Shown here: positions 52,622-63,093 of the stretch, one piece after another
How the letters are laid out: each line of letters opens with the position of its first letter
How positions within the stretch are numbered: the first letter of the stretch is position 1
From: JAVVHH01 sp963835135
Lineage (GTDB): Bacteria; Pseudomonadota; Alphaproteobacteria; Acetobacterales; Acetobacteraceae
Length of the DNA: 64,000 nucleotides
Direction: 5' to 3'
Assembly (NCBI GenBank): GCA_963835135.1
Contig: CAWIEF010000005.1
Span: forward strand, 868,001 to 932,000
Made by a program: the position numbers and the translations under genes
Notes under the pieces: generated by a model
The model's database searches: none
What the model was told of the DNA's origin: nothing
Seen by the model: only the letters and a program-made list of their open reading frames with translations

Positions 52622-53071
52622 ATGGGCACGCATCAATCGCGCTTCGATGCCAAGGGCCGCATGTCGGTTCCGGCGCCGTTCCGTGCTGCCCTGCGTTCAT
52701 TTGCCGTCGAGGGCGTGGCGTCGCTGATCCTGCGGCCATCGCATACGCTGGCGTGCATCGATGCCTGGCCGGCGGCTCGCTTCGAGATGCTGGGGGCGGG
52801 CTTCGACAAGATCGACCTGTTCAACGAAAATCAGGACGATCTCGCAACAACCCTTTACGCGGATGCCTGGCCTGTGGAACCAGACAAGGAGGGACGGATC
52901 GTCGTTCCCGATTCGCTGGTGCAACACGCTGGTTTGACTGAGTTTGTCGCCTTCATGGGCCTGGGAACACGCTTCCAGATCTGGGAGCCCACGGCCGCCC
53001 TGCAGCGCAAGTCGGTCGCGCGCGACGGTGCGGCGACCCGTCGCCTGACCGTGCCGGCGGCGGCGTCATGA
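52622..53071 (+). CDS. mraZ: Transcriptional regulator MraZ
   Basis: 149 residues. Two SpoVT/AbrB-type halves: MGTHQSRFDAKGRMSVPAPFRAALRSF in the first and WPVEPDKEGRIVVPDSLVQHAGLTEFVAFMGLGTRFQIWEP in the second. The DAKGRMSVP and DKEGRIVVP repeats mark the family. It represses its own dcw operon by binding TGGGN repeats, four of which lie upstream. The ATG at 52622 gives the standard N-terminus; no strong ribosome-binding site is seen. rsmH overlaps its stop in ATGA. Confidence 0.94.
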   Translation: MGTHQSRFDAKGRMSVPAPFRAALRSFAVEGVASLILRPSHTLACIDAWPAARFEMLGAGFDKIDLFNENQDDLATTLYADAWPVEPDKEGRIVVPDSLVQHAGLTEFVAFMGLGTRFQIWEPTAALQRKSVARDGAATRRLTVPAAAS

Positions 53072-54036
53072 GCGGGTTGCTGCACCATGAGCCGGTCATG
53101 CTGCGCGAAGTGCTGCATCATCTCGCCCCGCACGTCGGCGAGACCGTGCTGGACGGAACGTTCGGCGGAGGCGGATACACCGCCGCGATCCTGGACGCGG
53201 CGGAATGCACGGTGTGGGCGATCGACCGCGACCCGGCGGCGATCGAGCGCGGCGCGGCACTGGCGGCGCGCTTCCCGGGCCGGCTGCAGTTGCTGCAGGG
53301 ATGCTTCGGCGAGATGGTCGGCTTGCTCGCCGAGCGCGGCGTTGCCGCGTTGGACGCGATCGTGCTCGATCTCGGGGTATCGTCGTTCCAGATCGACGAT
53401 GCCGAGCGGGGGTTCAGCTTCCGCACCGACGGGCCGCTCGACATGCGGATGGCGGCGAGCGGGCCGACGGCGGCGGAGTTGGTTAACGGTCTCGGCGAAT
53501 CCGAGCTTGCGGATACGCTGTACCAGCTCGGTGAAGAGCGACTGTCGCGACGCATCGCCAAGGCCATCGTCGCGGCCCGAAAGGAGACGCCGATTACGAC
53601 CACGCTGCAATTGGCGGACATCATCCGCCGGGTCGTGCCGGGAGACCGGTCGGGGATCGACCCGGCCACGCGCTCGTTCCAGGCGCTGCGCATCCGCGTG
53701 AACGACGAGTTGGGCGAGATCGTGCGCGGGCTGGAGGCGTCGGTGAAGCTGCTGGCGCCAGGCGGGCGGCTGGTGGTCGTGTCGTTCCACTCGCTCGAGG
53801 ACCGGCTGGTGAAACGCTTCATGCACGAGGCGACCGGCCGCACGCCCGGCCCATCGCGCCACGACCCGGCCGGGCTGGTCTCCCGAGGTGCCGCCGAGTT
53901 CAGGTTGCTCACGGGGGGCGCGGAGCGGCCCGGCCCGGGCGAAACGCGCCGCAATCCGCGCGCCCGCAGTGCACGCCTGCGCGCGCTCGCGCGCCTTCCC
54001 TCACCGCTGCTCCAGGAAAAGGAGATCGCGCCATGA
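53068..54036 (+). CDS. rsmH: 16S rRNA (cytosine(1402)-N(4))-methyltransferase
   Basis: 322 residues. It methylates N4 of C1402 in 16S rRNA. The SAM-binding motif is VLDGTFGGGGYTAAILDAA. Other conserved parts are LDAIVLDLGVSSFQIDDAERGFSFRTDGPLDMRM, ATRSFQALRIRVNDELGEI and LVVVSFHSLEDRLVKRFM. Overlaps with mraZ and ftsL (ATGA both) embed it in the dcw operon. It runs slightly long at the C-terminus with an Arg/Ala/Pro tail. Confidence 0.96.
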   Translation: MSGLLHHEPVMLREVLHHLAPHVGETVLDGTFGGGGYTAAILDAAECTVWAIDRDPAAIERGAALAARFPGRLQLLQGCFGEMVGLLAERGVAALDAIVLDLGVSSFQIDDAERGFSFRTDGPLDMRMAASGPTAAELVNGLGESELADTLYQLGEERLSRRIAKAIVAARKETPITTTLQLADIIRRVVPGDRSGIDPATRSFQALRIRVNDELGEIVRGLEASVKLLAPGGRLVVVSFHSLEDRLVKRFMHEATGRTPGPSRHDPAGLVSRGAAEFRLLTGGAERPGPGETRRNPRARSARLRALARLPSPLLQEKEIAP

Positions 54037-54851
54037 TCCGGCCGTTCACCCTCGTCTGCATGCTCTCGGCGTTCGGCGCCGGGCTGTATCTGTATCAGAG
54101 CAAGCACCAGGCGCAGATGCTGGACCGAGAGATCGGGCGGACCATCAAGCAGGCCGAAGCCACGCGCGACCGGACCGGGATGTTGCGGGCGGAATGGGCG
54201 TTGCTGAACGAGCCCGACCGGTTGGCCGAGTTGGCCAGGGCGCACACGTCGCTGCAAACGCTGAAACCGACCCAGTTCGTCGCACTCAACGATTTGGCCG
54301 CGCGCCTGCCGGCAACGGTGGCGAACAGCCCGGAGAAGCTGCCGGCCGAGGCCGAACCGGAGGAGGCGCCCGCGGTGCCGCCGGTCGCCCAGGCCACGCC
54401 GCCGGCCGCCCCTGCCGCGGCCGCAGCGCCGACCAAGCCGCGTGACGTGGCAGCCGCGACGGAGCCGAAGCCAAAGCCTGAGGTCAAGCCTACGGCCGTC
54501 GCTGAGGCCAAGCCGGTGGTGCGCCATCCCGACAAGCCGGCGGCTGCGAGCCCGATGCAGGCCGAGCCCGCGACGGCACGCGCGCGGACGCGGCCGCCGG
54601 CCGAGGTCGCCAGCAACGATGCCACCGCGCCGGGCACGGTTGGTGCGGCGGTGCTGCGCGCGATGCGCGCGCAAAGTGGCGAGCCGGCGTACCCGCAGCC
54701 CGCTTACGCGGCGCCGAGCTATACGCCGCCGGCGTATGCGCAGTCCGCCTATGCGCAGCCGACCGCCACCCAGCCGACCTATGCGGCCCCGGCCGCGTCG
54801 ATGCTCGGCGGACGCACCTTGCCGCCGCCCGTGCCGTTCGCCGCGCGGTAG
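54033..54851 (+). CDS. ftsL: Cell-division protein FtsL with a long Pro/Ala-rich C-terminal extension
   Basis: 272 residues, versus roughly 100-120 for typical FtsL. The first 95 residues are FtsL-like: a membrane helix MIRPFTLVCMLSAFGAGLYLYQ and a leucine-type coiled coil QMLDREIGRTIKQAEATRDRTGMLRAEWALLNEPDRLAELA. The remaining 175 residues are Pro/Ala/Lys-rich and disordered, and finish with Tyr-Ala repeats (PAYAAPSYTPPAYAQSAYAQ). It bridges FtsQ/FtsB to FtsW-FtsI at the septum. The position between rsmH and ftsI supports the assignment. Confidence 0.85.
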   Translation: MIRPFTLVCMLSAFGAGLYLYQSKHQAQMLDREIGRTIKQAEATRDRTGMLRAEWALLNEPDRLAELARAHTSLQTLKPTQFVALNDLAARLPATVANSPEKLPAEAEPEEAPAVPPVAQATPPAAPAAAAAPTKPRDVAAATEPKPKPEVKPTAVAEAKPVVRHPDKPAAASPMQAEPATARARTRPPAEVASNDATAPGTVGAAVLRAMRAQSGEPAYPQPAYAAPSYTPPAYAQSAYAQPTATQPTYAAPAASMLGGRTLPPPVPFAAR

Positions 54852-54854
54852 TTG

Positions 54855-56795
54855 ATGCCGGGATCGCCACACGAGCCGAAGCCCGAGGGGCAGCCGCGGA
54901 CACAGACCGTTCGTGTCACCGCGCCCGACCTGGCCCGCCGGGCTGCGCTGGAGAAGACGCGCGGGCGTCTGCTGTTCGCGGCCAGCGGGTTCACGGTGCT
55001 GTTTGCGGCCGTCATGGTGAAGCTGGCGATGGCGACGGTGATCGTGCCGATGCAGCCGCGGCGAGCGTCGCTCGAATCCGGTCGCATCCCGCCGCTGCCG
55101 AACCAGACGGCCAGCGCCGACGCGCCGCCCGCGGCCGAACCGGTGCGTGACGCGCCGCATCCCCGCGCGACGATCACCGACCGCAATGGCGAGATCCTGG
55201 CGGTGTCGCTGCCGACCGCGGGGGTTTATGCCAATCCGAAGGAGATGATCGATCCCGACGAGGCTGCGGCCAAGCTGAAATCAGTGCTGCCGACGCTCGA
55301 CCTGGAGACGGTCAAGGCGCGGCTGCACACCGAAAAGCAGTTCGCCTGGATCGCACGCGGGATCACGCCGCGGCAGCAATTGGCGATCAACAACCTCGGC
55401 ATTCCCGGCATCTATTTCCAGCCGACCGAGCGGCGCCGGTACCCGCAAGGCCGGGTCGCGGCGCAGGTGCTGGGCGGGGTGGATGTCGACGCCAAGGGCG
55501 TGGCCGGCGTCGAGCGGCATTTCGAGCAGCGGTTGCGCGAGGATCCGGACCCGCTACGGCTGTCGATCGACGTCCGGGTGCAGGCGGTGATGCGCGACGA
55601 GCTCTCCAAGTCGATGGACGAGTTCCACGCGATCGGCGCGTGCGGGATCGTGATGGACGTGCGGACAGGCGAGGTGATCGCGATGGTCAGCCTGCCCGAC
55701 TACGACGCCAACAAGTTCGGCCAGGCGACCAACGAGGAGCGGTTCAACCGGGCCGTGACCGGCATGTATGAGCCCGGCAGCACGTTCAAGCTGCAGACCG
55801 CGGCGATGACGCTCGACAGCGGCGTCGGTCATTTGTGGAGCACCTACGACGCGTCGCACGACATCAAGGTCGGGCGCTTCACGATCCAGGACTTCGAGGG
55901 CAAGCACCGCGTCCTGACGCTGCCGGAAGTGATCGCCTATTCGTCCAACCTCGGCGCGGCGCACATGGCGCAGGCGATGGGGGCGGAGCGGCAGCGCTCG
56001 TGGCTGCAGCAGATGGGCATGTTCACCCGGGTCGGCATCGAGTTGCCCGAGCAAGGTCAACCGATCGTGCAGCCGGCGGCGAACTGGAAAGAGATCGCGA
56101 CCATGACGGTGGGCTTCGGCCACGGCATCGCAGTCTCGCCGCTGCACGTCGTGCGCGGTACGGCGGCGATCGCCAATGGCGGCACGGTGCTGCGGCCGAC
56201 GATCCTGGCGCCGGAACCGGACCCGTTCACGCCGGGCGGCGCGCCGCGGACGGGCACGCAGGTGATGCAGCACGCGACGTCGGACACGATGCGCAAGCTG
56301 ATGCGGCTGGTAGTGACGGACGGGTATGGCAAGCCGGCGGACGTGCCGGGCTACTTCGTGGGCGGCAAGACAGGGACGGCGGAGAAGAACTCCGGGCACG
56401 GCTACAAGAAGCACTCGAACATCAGCGCGTTCATGAGCGTGTTCCCGATGAACGCGCCGAAGTATGCCGTCTATTTCATGCTCGACGAACCCAAGGGCAA
56501 CGCCAGCACCGGCGGCTATTCCACCGCGGGTGCGGTGAGCGCGCCGGGGGCGGGGCGGGTCATCGCACGGATCGGCCCGATGCTGGGGCTGATGCCGGAG
56601 AGTGGCGCGCAGATGGCGGCCACGCAGGCGACCTTGGCGATGCCACTGAACGTGTCGCGTCCGGCGGGCTGGCATGACGCGCCGAAGCCGCCGCCGCCGC
56701 TCGAAGGGGCGCCCATGGTCAAGATGCCAGCGCCAGCACTGGCCGGGCCGCGCCAGCGCGAGGCGAGCTATGTCGTCCCCGCTGCGGCTGAATGA
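54855..56795 (+). CDS. ftsI: Peptidoglycan D,D-transpeptidase FtsI (PBP3)
   Basis: 646 residues from ATG 54855; TTG 54852 is also in frame. A transmembrane helix (LLFAASGFTVLFAAVMVKLAM) lies near 39-60. The penicillin-binding domain has Ser309-x-x-Lys312 in PGSTFK, Ser363-Ser-Asn365 in YSSNLG, and Lys505-Thr-Gly in GGKTGTAEK. The PBP dimerisation domain precedes it (RATITDRNGEILAVSLPTAGVYANP). It crosslinks septal peptidoglycan with FtsW. The C-terminal 60 residues are a Pro/Ala tail. murE begins 26 bases before its stop. Confidence 0.95.
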   Translation: MPGSPHEPKPEGQPRTQTVRVTAPDLARRAALEKTRGRLLFAASGFTVLFAAVMVKLAMATVIVPMQPRRASLESGRIPPLPNQTASADAPPAAEPVRDAPHPRATITDRNGEILAVSLPTAGVYANPKEMIDPDEAAAKLKSVLPTLDLETVKARLHTEKQFAWIARGITPRQQLAINNLGIPGIYFQPTERRRYPQGRVAAQVLGGVDVDAKGVAGVERHFEQRLREDPDPLRLSIDVRVQAVMRDELSKSMDEFHAIGACGIVMDVRTGEVIAMVSLPDYDANKFGQATNEERFNRAVTGMYEPGSTFKLQTAAMTLDSGVGHLWSTYDASHDIKVGRFTIQDFEGKHRVLTLPEVIAYSSNLGAAHMAQAMGAERQRSWLQQMGMFTRVGIELPEQGQPIVQPAANWKEIATMTVGFGHGIAVSPLHVVRGTAAIANGGTVLRPTILAPEPDPFTPGGAPRTGTQVMQHATSDTMRKLMRLVVTDGYGKPADVPGYFVGGKTGTAEKNSGHGYKKHSNISAFMSVFPMNAPKYAVYFMLDEPKGNASTGGYSTAGAVSAPGAGRVIARIGPMLGLMPESGAQMAATQATLAMPLNVSRPAGWHDAPKPPPPLEGAPMVKMPAPALAGPRQREASYVVPAAAE

Positions 56796-58187
56796 CATGC
56801 TGAGCCAGGCGGGGGTCGCAGTCGTGCCCGGATTGCCTGCGACGGTGACCGGGCTGTCGGCCGACAGCCGGGCGATCAGGCCCGGCATGCTGTATGCGGC
56901 GCTGCCCGGCGCGCGGCTCGATGGACGCGACTTCATCGCCGACGCGGTGGCGCGTGGTGCGGCAGCGGTGCTGGCGCCGGAAGGGACGCCGTGGCCGGAG
57001 GGGGTGCCGCCGGTGCCGCTGTTGACGGACCGGGAGCCGCGGCGGGCGCTGGCGCGGCTGGCGGCGCTACAGGCGGGGGCGCAGCCGGCGACGGTGATCG
57101 CGGTCACGGGGACGAACGGCAAGACGAGCACGGTGGAGTTCATCCGGCAGCTCAAAGCGGCGCGCGGTCAGGCTGCCGCGAGTTTGGGGACCCTCGGTGT
57201 GATCGCGCCGGGTCGCGCGGGCGGCGGCGGGCTGACGACGCCGGACCCGGTGGCGCTGGCGCAGACGCTGGCGGATCTGGCCCGGGAGGGCGTCACGACG
57301 GCGGCCATCGAGGCGTCCTCCCACGGGCTCGACCAGTTCCGGTTGGATGGATTGCGGCTGGCGGCGGCGGGCTTCAGCAATCTGACGCGCGACCACTTGG
57401 ATTATCATGGAACGCTCGAAGCGTACCGCGCGGCCAAGTTGCGGCTGTTCCGCGACGTGCTGCCGGCAACCGCGCCGGCGGTGGTCAGCACGGCGCTGGA
57501 CGCGGAGACGGCCGGGTTGATCCGGGACCGGCACAGCGTCGGCGAGGGCGGGACGCTGCTGAACCTGCGACGGGCGGTGCCGCACCCGGGCGGGCAGACG
57601 CTCGAGATCGTCGGGGTCGGCGCCGTCGAGTTGCCGCTGCCGGGGCGGTTCCAGGCCGACAACGCCTTGCTGGCCGCAGGGCTGGCGATGGTCACGGGCA
57701 CGCACGATGCGGTGTCCTTGCTGGGGCGCTTGACGGGTGTGCGGGGCCGGATGGAGTTGGCCGCCGAAATGGGCGGCGCCGCAATCTATGTCGATTACGC
57801 GCACACGCCGGATGCGCTGGAGCGGCTGCTGCTGGCGTTGCGGCCGCATACGGCGGGGCGGCTGCACGTGGTCTTTGGTGCAGGCGGCGATCGTGACCGC
57901 GGCAAGCGGCCGCTGATGGGCGCACTGGCGGCCCGGCTCGCCGATCGGGCGATCGTCACCGACGACAATCCGCGGAGCGAAGAACCGGCGGCGATCCGTG
58001 CGGCGATCCTCGCGGCCTGTCCGGGTGCGATCGAGATCGGGGACCGAGCTGCGGCCATCGCCGCCGGGCTCGAGGGACTACGGCCCGGCGACGTGCTGGC
58101 GATCGCCGGCAAGGGCCACGAGCAGGGGCAGACGATCGGCAGCGAGACGATCCCGTTCGACGACGTGGCCACCGTGCGGCGGCTGCT

Positions 58188-58191
<4 letters not shown>
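56770..58191 (+). CDS. murE: UDP-N-acetylmuramoyl-L-alanyl-D-glutamate--2,6-diaminopimelate ligase
   Basis: 473 residues. It adds meso-diaminopimelate to the peptidoglycan precursor. The ATP loop is VTGTNGKTSTVEF; the carbamylated-Lys region and DHLDYHGTLEAYRAAKLRLF are present. The DNPR motif in VTDDNPRSEEP indicates DAP, not Lys, specificity. It starts at ATG 56770 inside the ftsI end (26-base overlap); ATG 56797 is less likely. The stop overlaps murF in GTGA. The DAP supply genes dapD and dapE are at 21-23 kb. Confidence 0.95.
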
Positions 58192-59570
<1,379 letters not shown>

Positions 59571-60659
59571 GTGCTGTATAACCTCGCCCGTCCCTATGCG
59601 GACCAGTTCATCGTGGCGAACCTATTCCGCTACCTGACGTTCCGGTCGGGCGCAGCGTGCCTGACGGCATTGTTCCTCAGCTTCATGCTCGGCCCGATGG
59701 TGATCCGCTGGCTGCGCTCGGTGCAGCGCGGCGGACAGCCGATCCGCGAAGACGGGCCGGCGCGGCATCTGATCGAGAAGAAGGGCACCCCGACGATGGG
59801 GGGTGTGCTGATCCTGCTATCGCTGACGATCTCGACGTTGCTCTGGGCGGACCTGCGCAACGGGTTCGTCTGGGCGGTGCTGCTGCTCACGCTCGGATAT
59901 GGCGCGATCGGGTTCGCGGACGATTTCCTCAAGCTATCGCGGCGGAACACGAAGGGCGTGTCGGCGCGCGGCAAGATGATCGCGCAACTCGTGATGGGGC
60001 TGGCCTGCGCGATCGCGATCTCGTTCATGATCCGGGGCCCCTTGGGGACCGGACTGACCTTGCCGGTGTTCAAGGAGGTGCTGATCCCGTTTGGGTTCGC
60101 GTTTCCGCTGGTCGGCATGGTCGTCATGGTCGGCGCGAGCAACTCGGTCAACCTGACGGATGGGCTGGACGGGCTCGCGATCGTGCCGACGATCATCGCG
60201 GCCGGGGTGTTCGCGCTCATCGCCTATCTGGTCGGCAACCGCGTCTTCGCGGACTACCTGCAATTGCATCCCGTGCCGGGCGTGGGCGAGCTTGGGGTGT
60301 TCCTGGCCGGGCTGATCGGGGCCGGGCTGGGATTCCTCTGGTATAATGCTCCGCCGGCGGCGGTGTTCATGGGCGACACCGGCAGCCTCGCGCTCGGCGG
60401 CGCGCTCGGGGCGGTCGCCGTGGCGACCAAGCACGAGATCGTGCTGGCGATCGTCGGCGGGCTGTTCGTGCTGGAAACGGTATCGGTCGTCATCCAGGTT
60501 TTCTGGTACAAGCGGACCGGCAAGCGCGTGTTCCTGATGGCGCCGCTGCATCATCATTACGAGAAGAAGGGCTGGTCGGAGCCGACGATCGTGATCCGGT
60601 TCTGGATCGTCTCGATGATCCTGGCGCTGGTGGGCCTGGCGACGTTGAAGATCCGATGA
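59571..60659 (+). CDS. mraY: Phospho-N-acetylmuramoyl-pentapeptide-transferase
   Basis: 362 residues with about ten membrane helices. It attaches the UDP-MurNAc-pentapeptide to undecaprenyl phosphate to make lipid I. Signature elements are KKGTPTMGGVLILLSLTIS, GFADDFLKL, SNSVNLTDGLDGLAI, VFMGDTGSLALGGALG and APLHHHYEKKGWSE (the HHH motif). It starts with GTG 59571 immediately after murF. The stop overlaps murD in ATGA. Confidence 0.96.
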   Translation: MLYNLARPYADQFIVANLFRYLTFRSGAACLTALFLSFMLGPMVIRWLRSVQRGGQPIREDGPARHLIEKKGTPTMGGVLILLSLTISTLLWADLRNGFVWAVLLLTLGYGAIGFADDFLKLSRRNTKGVSARGKMIAQLVMGLACAIAISFMIRGPLGTGLTLPVFKEVLIPFGFAFPLVGMVVMVGASNSVNLTDGLDGLAIVPTIIAAGVFALIAYLVGNRVFADYLQLHPVPGVGELGVFLAGLIGAGLGFLWYNAPPAAVFMGDTGSLALGGALGAVAVATKHEIVLAIVGGLFVLETVSVVIQVFWYKRTGKRVFLMAPLHHHYEKKGWSEPTIVIRFWIVSMILALVGLATLKIR

Positions 60660-61963
60660 GCGGCGTGTTCGCGGGCGAGCGCTATGCGGTGGTCGGGCTC
60701 GGGCGCAACGGGCTGCCGGTGGCGCGGGCGCTGGGCGAGATGGGGGCGGCGGTGGCGGTGTGGGACGACCGGCAGGTCGTGCCGGGGTTGGAGTTGCTGG
60801 TGCAACCGTTCGATCTGAGCGGGTTCACGGCGCTAGTGCTGAGCCCTGGGATACCGGAGACGCATCCGGCCGGGGCGGCGGCGCGGGCGGCGGGAGTGGC
60901 AATCGTCTCGGACGTCGACCTGCTCTATGTCGCGACCCGGCGGCGTCGCTCGCGGGCGCGGTTCGCCGGCATCACCGGGACCAACGGCAAGAGCACGACG
61001 ACGGCGCTGCTGCACCACATGCTGGTTTCGGCTGGATGGGACTCGGCGGCGGGCGGCAATCTCGGCACCCCGGCCCTGGTCCTGCCCCCGCTGGGCGACC
61101 GGGGCGTCTACGTGCTGGAGATGTCCTCTTATATGCTCGAGCGCCTGCAAGCCCTGCGCTTCGACGTAGCCTGCCTGCTCAATCTAAGCCCCGATCACCT
61201 CGACCGGCATGGCTCGATGGAGGGCTATGTCGCCGCCAAGCGGCACATCTTCGACCGTCAGCGCGAGGGCGATACGGCGGTGCTCGGCATCGACGACCCG
61301 GTGACGGCAGCGCTGCCGATCACGGGCATCCGTATCTCCGGCGACCGCGCCGCCGACGTCTGGTGCGATGGCGGCGTGTTGCGGGATGCGGCGGGGCCGA
61401 TCCTTGCAATGGCGGAGGCCCCTGCCCTGCCCGGGCCGCACAATGCGCAGAATGCGGCGGCGGCGGCGGCGATGGCGGCGGCGCTCGGGTTGGACCGGGC
61501 GGAGATCGCGGCGGGGATCGCGAGCTTTCCGGGGTTGCCGCACCGGCAGCAACTGGTGGCGACGATCGACGGGGTCGCGTGGGTCAACGACAGCAAGGCC
61601 ACGAATGCGGACGCCGCCGCCCGGGCGCTCGCCTGCTACGACAGGGTCGTGTGGATCGCGGGCGGGATGGCGAAGGCGGGCGGGATCGCCGATCTCGCGC
61701 CGTTGTTCCCGCGCATCGCCCACGCGCTGCTCATCGGCCAGGACGCGCCGACGTTGGCGGCCCAACTCGGGGCGACGCCGTTCACGCAATGCGGTACGTT
61801 GGAGGCTGCATGCGAGCGGGCGCGGGCGATCGCGCCGGGGCTTGGGGCCGACGCGGTGCTGCTATCGCCGGCCTGCGCCAGTTTCGACCAGTTCGCCGGC
61901 TTCGAGGAGCGCGGCGACTATTTCGCCAGCTTGGCCCGCAGCACGATCCGGGAGCCCGCCTGA
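60656..61963 (+). CDS. murD: UDP-N-acetylmuramoylalanine--D-glutamate ligase
   Basis: 435 residues. It adds D-Glu to UDP-MurNAc-L-Ala. The N-terminal Rossmann motif is YAVVGLGRNGLPVARAL. The ATP loop is GITGTNGKSTTTALL. Further motifs are EMSSYMLERL, NLSPDHLDRHGSMEGYVAAK and the C-terminal VNDSKATNADAAARAL and LLSPACASFDQF. Coupled to mraY (ATGA) and to ftsW (TGATG). Confidence 0.95.
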   Translation: MSGVFAGERYAVVGLGRNGLPVARALGEMGAAVAVWDDRQVVPGLELLVQPFDLSGFTALVLSPGIPETHPAGAAARAAGVAIVSDVDLLYVATRRRRSRARFAGITGTNGKSTTTALLHHMLVSAGWDSAAGGNLGTPALVLPPLGDRGVYVLEMSSYMLERLQALRFDVACLLNLSPDHLDRHGSMEGYVAAKRHIFDRQREGDTAVLGIDDPVTAALPITGIRISGDRAADVWCDGGVLRDAAGPILAMAEAPALPGPHNAQNAAAAAAMAAALGLDRAEIAAGIASFPGLPHRQQLVATIDGVAWVNDSKATNADAAARALACYDRVVWIAGGMAKAGGIADLAPLFPRIAHALLIGQDAPTLAAQLGATPFTQCGTLEAACERARAIAPGLGADAVLLSPACASFDQFAGFEERGDYFASLARSTIREPA

Positions 61964-63093
61964 TGCGTATCGCCCATTCGGACGACTCTGTCCTCGGCCG
62001 GTGGTGGCTTACGGTGGATCGCTGGACGCTGTTCGCGGTCGCGACGCTCATCGGCTTCGGCTACGTGATGATGCTTGCGGCCTCTCCCGCCGTGGCCGAG
62101 CGCATCCACGTCAGCCGAGATTCCTTCATCGTCAAGCAGGTGCTGTTTCTCTGCTTGGCCAGCCTGATCGTGATCAGCGTCTCTCTGCTGTCGCCGCGGC
62201 AGGTGCGCCGTTTGGCCCTGATCGGGTGCGGCATCTCCATCCTGCTCACCGCGTGGACCATCGGGCACGGGGTCGACATCAAGGGCGCGCGGCGCTGGAT
62301 CAATCTGCCCGGCATGACGCTGCAGCCGAGCGAGTTCATCAAGCCGTGCTTCGCGGTGGTAACGGCGTGGCTGCTGACCGAGCTGCAATGGGGGCGGCGG
62401 ATGTCCGGCATGCTGGCCTCGGGTGCGGTGTTCGCGGTGATCGCGCTGCTGCTCAAGTCGCAGCCGGACATGGGCATGCTCGCGGTCGTCGGGGTCGTGT
62501 TCTTCGTGCAACTGTTCATCGCCGGCCTGAACGTGCTGCTGGTCGGCGTGGGGGCCGGGGCAATCGGGGCGGCGGCGGTGGCGGCCTATACCTTCTTTCC
62601 GCACGTCCGCAGCCGCGTCACCCGCTTCCTCGACCCGGCCGCCGGCGACAACTACCAGGTGTACACGGCACTGGAAGCGTTCGGGAATGGCGGACTGCTG
62701 GGGCGCGGGCCGGGCGAGGGCCGGGTCAAGGACGTGCTGCCGGATGCGCATGCGGACTTCGTGTTCGCGGTCATGGGCGAAGAGTTCGGGCTGGTGGTGT
62801 GCCTCTTCGTGTTGGGGATCTTCGGGTTCATCGTGCTGCGCGGGCTGATCCGGCTGATCGCCGAGCATGACCTGTTCGTGGTGCTGGCCGCGTCGGGCTT
62901 GGTGACGAGCTTCGGTCTGCAGAGCTTCATCAACATGGCGTCGTCACTGCACCTGATTCCGACGAAGGGCATGACGCTGCCGTTCGTGTCCTATGGCGGG
63001 TCGTCGGTGCTGGCGATCGCGCTCGGGATCGGCATGTTGCTCGCGCTGACCCGGCAGCGCGGCCGCAACGAGCTGTGGGAGGGCGCGCGATGA
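61963..63093 (+). CDS. ftsW: Septal peptidoglycan polymerase FtsW
   Basis: 376 residues, SEDS family, with about nine to ten membrane helices. It polymerises lipid II glycan with FtsI. Conserved parts are GARRWINLPGMTLQPSEFIKPCFAV, KSQPDMGMLAVVG, NYQVYTALEAFGNGGLLGRGPGEG, PDAHADFVFAVMGEEFGL and PTKGMTLPFVSYGGSS. The ATG at 61963 overlaps the murD stop by one base, and the stop overlaps murG (ATGA). Confidence 0.95.
   Translation: MRIAHSDDSVLGRWWLTVDRWTLFAVATLIGFGYVMMLAASPAVAERIHVSRDSFIVKQVLFLCLASLIVISVSLLSPRQVRRLALIGCGISILLTAWTIGHGVDIKGARRWINLPGMTLQPSEFIKPCFAVVTAWLLTELQWGRRMSGMLASGAVFAVIALLLKSQPDMGMLAVVGVVFFVQLFIAGLNVLLVGVGAGAIGAAAVAAYTFFPHVRSRVTRFLDPAAGDNYQVYTALEAFGNGGLLGRGPGEGRVKDVLPDAHADFVFAVMGEEFGLVVCLFVLGIFGFIVLRGLIRLIAEHDLFVVLAASGLVTSFGLQSFINMASSLHLIPTKGMTLPFVSYGGSSVLAIALGIGMLLALTRQRGRNELWEGAR

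Noticed and set aside
53118..55160. 680-codon minus-strand frame across rsmH, ftsL and ftsI
   Set aside because: Spans three real genes antisense; glycine/arginine repeats only mirror the GC-rich coding strand.
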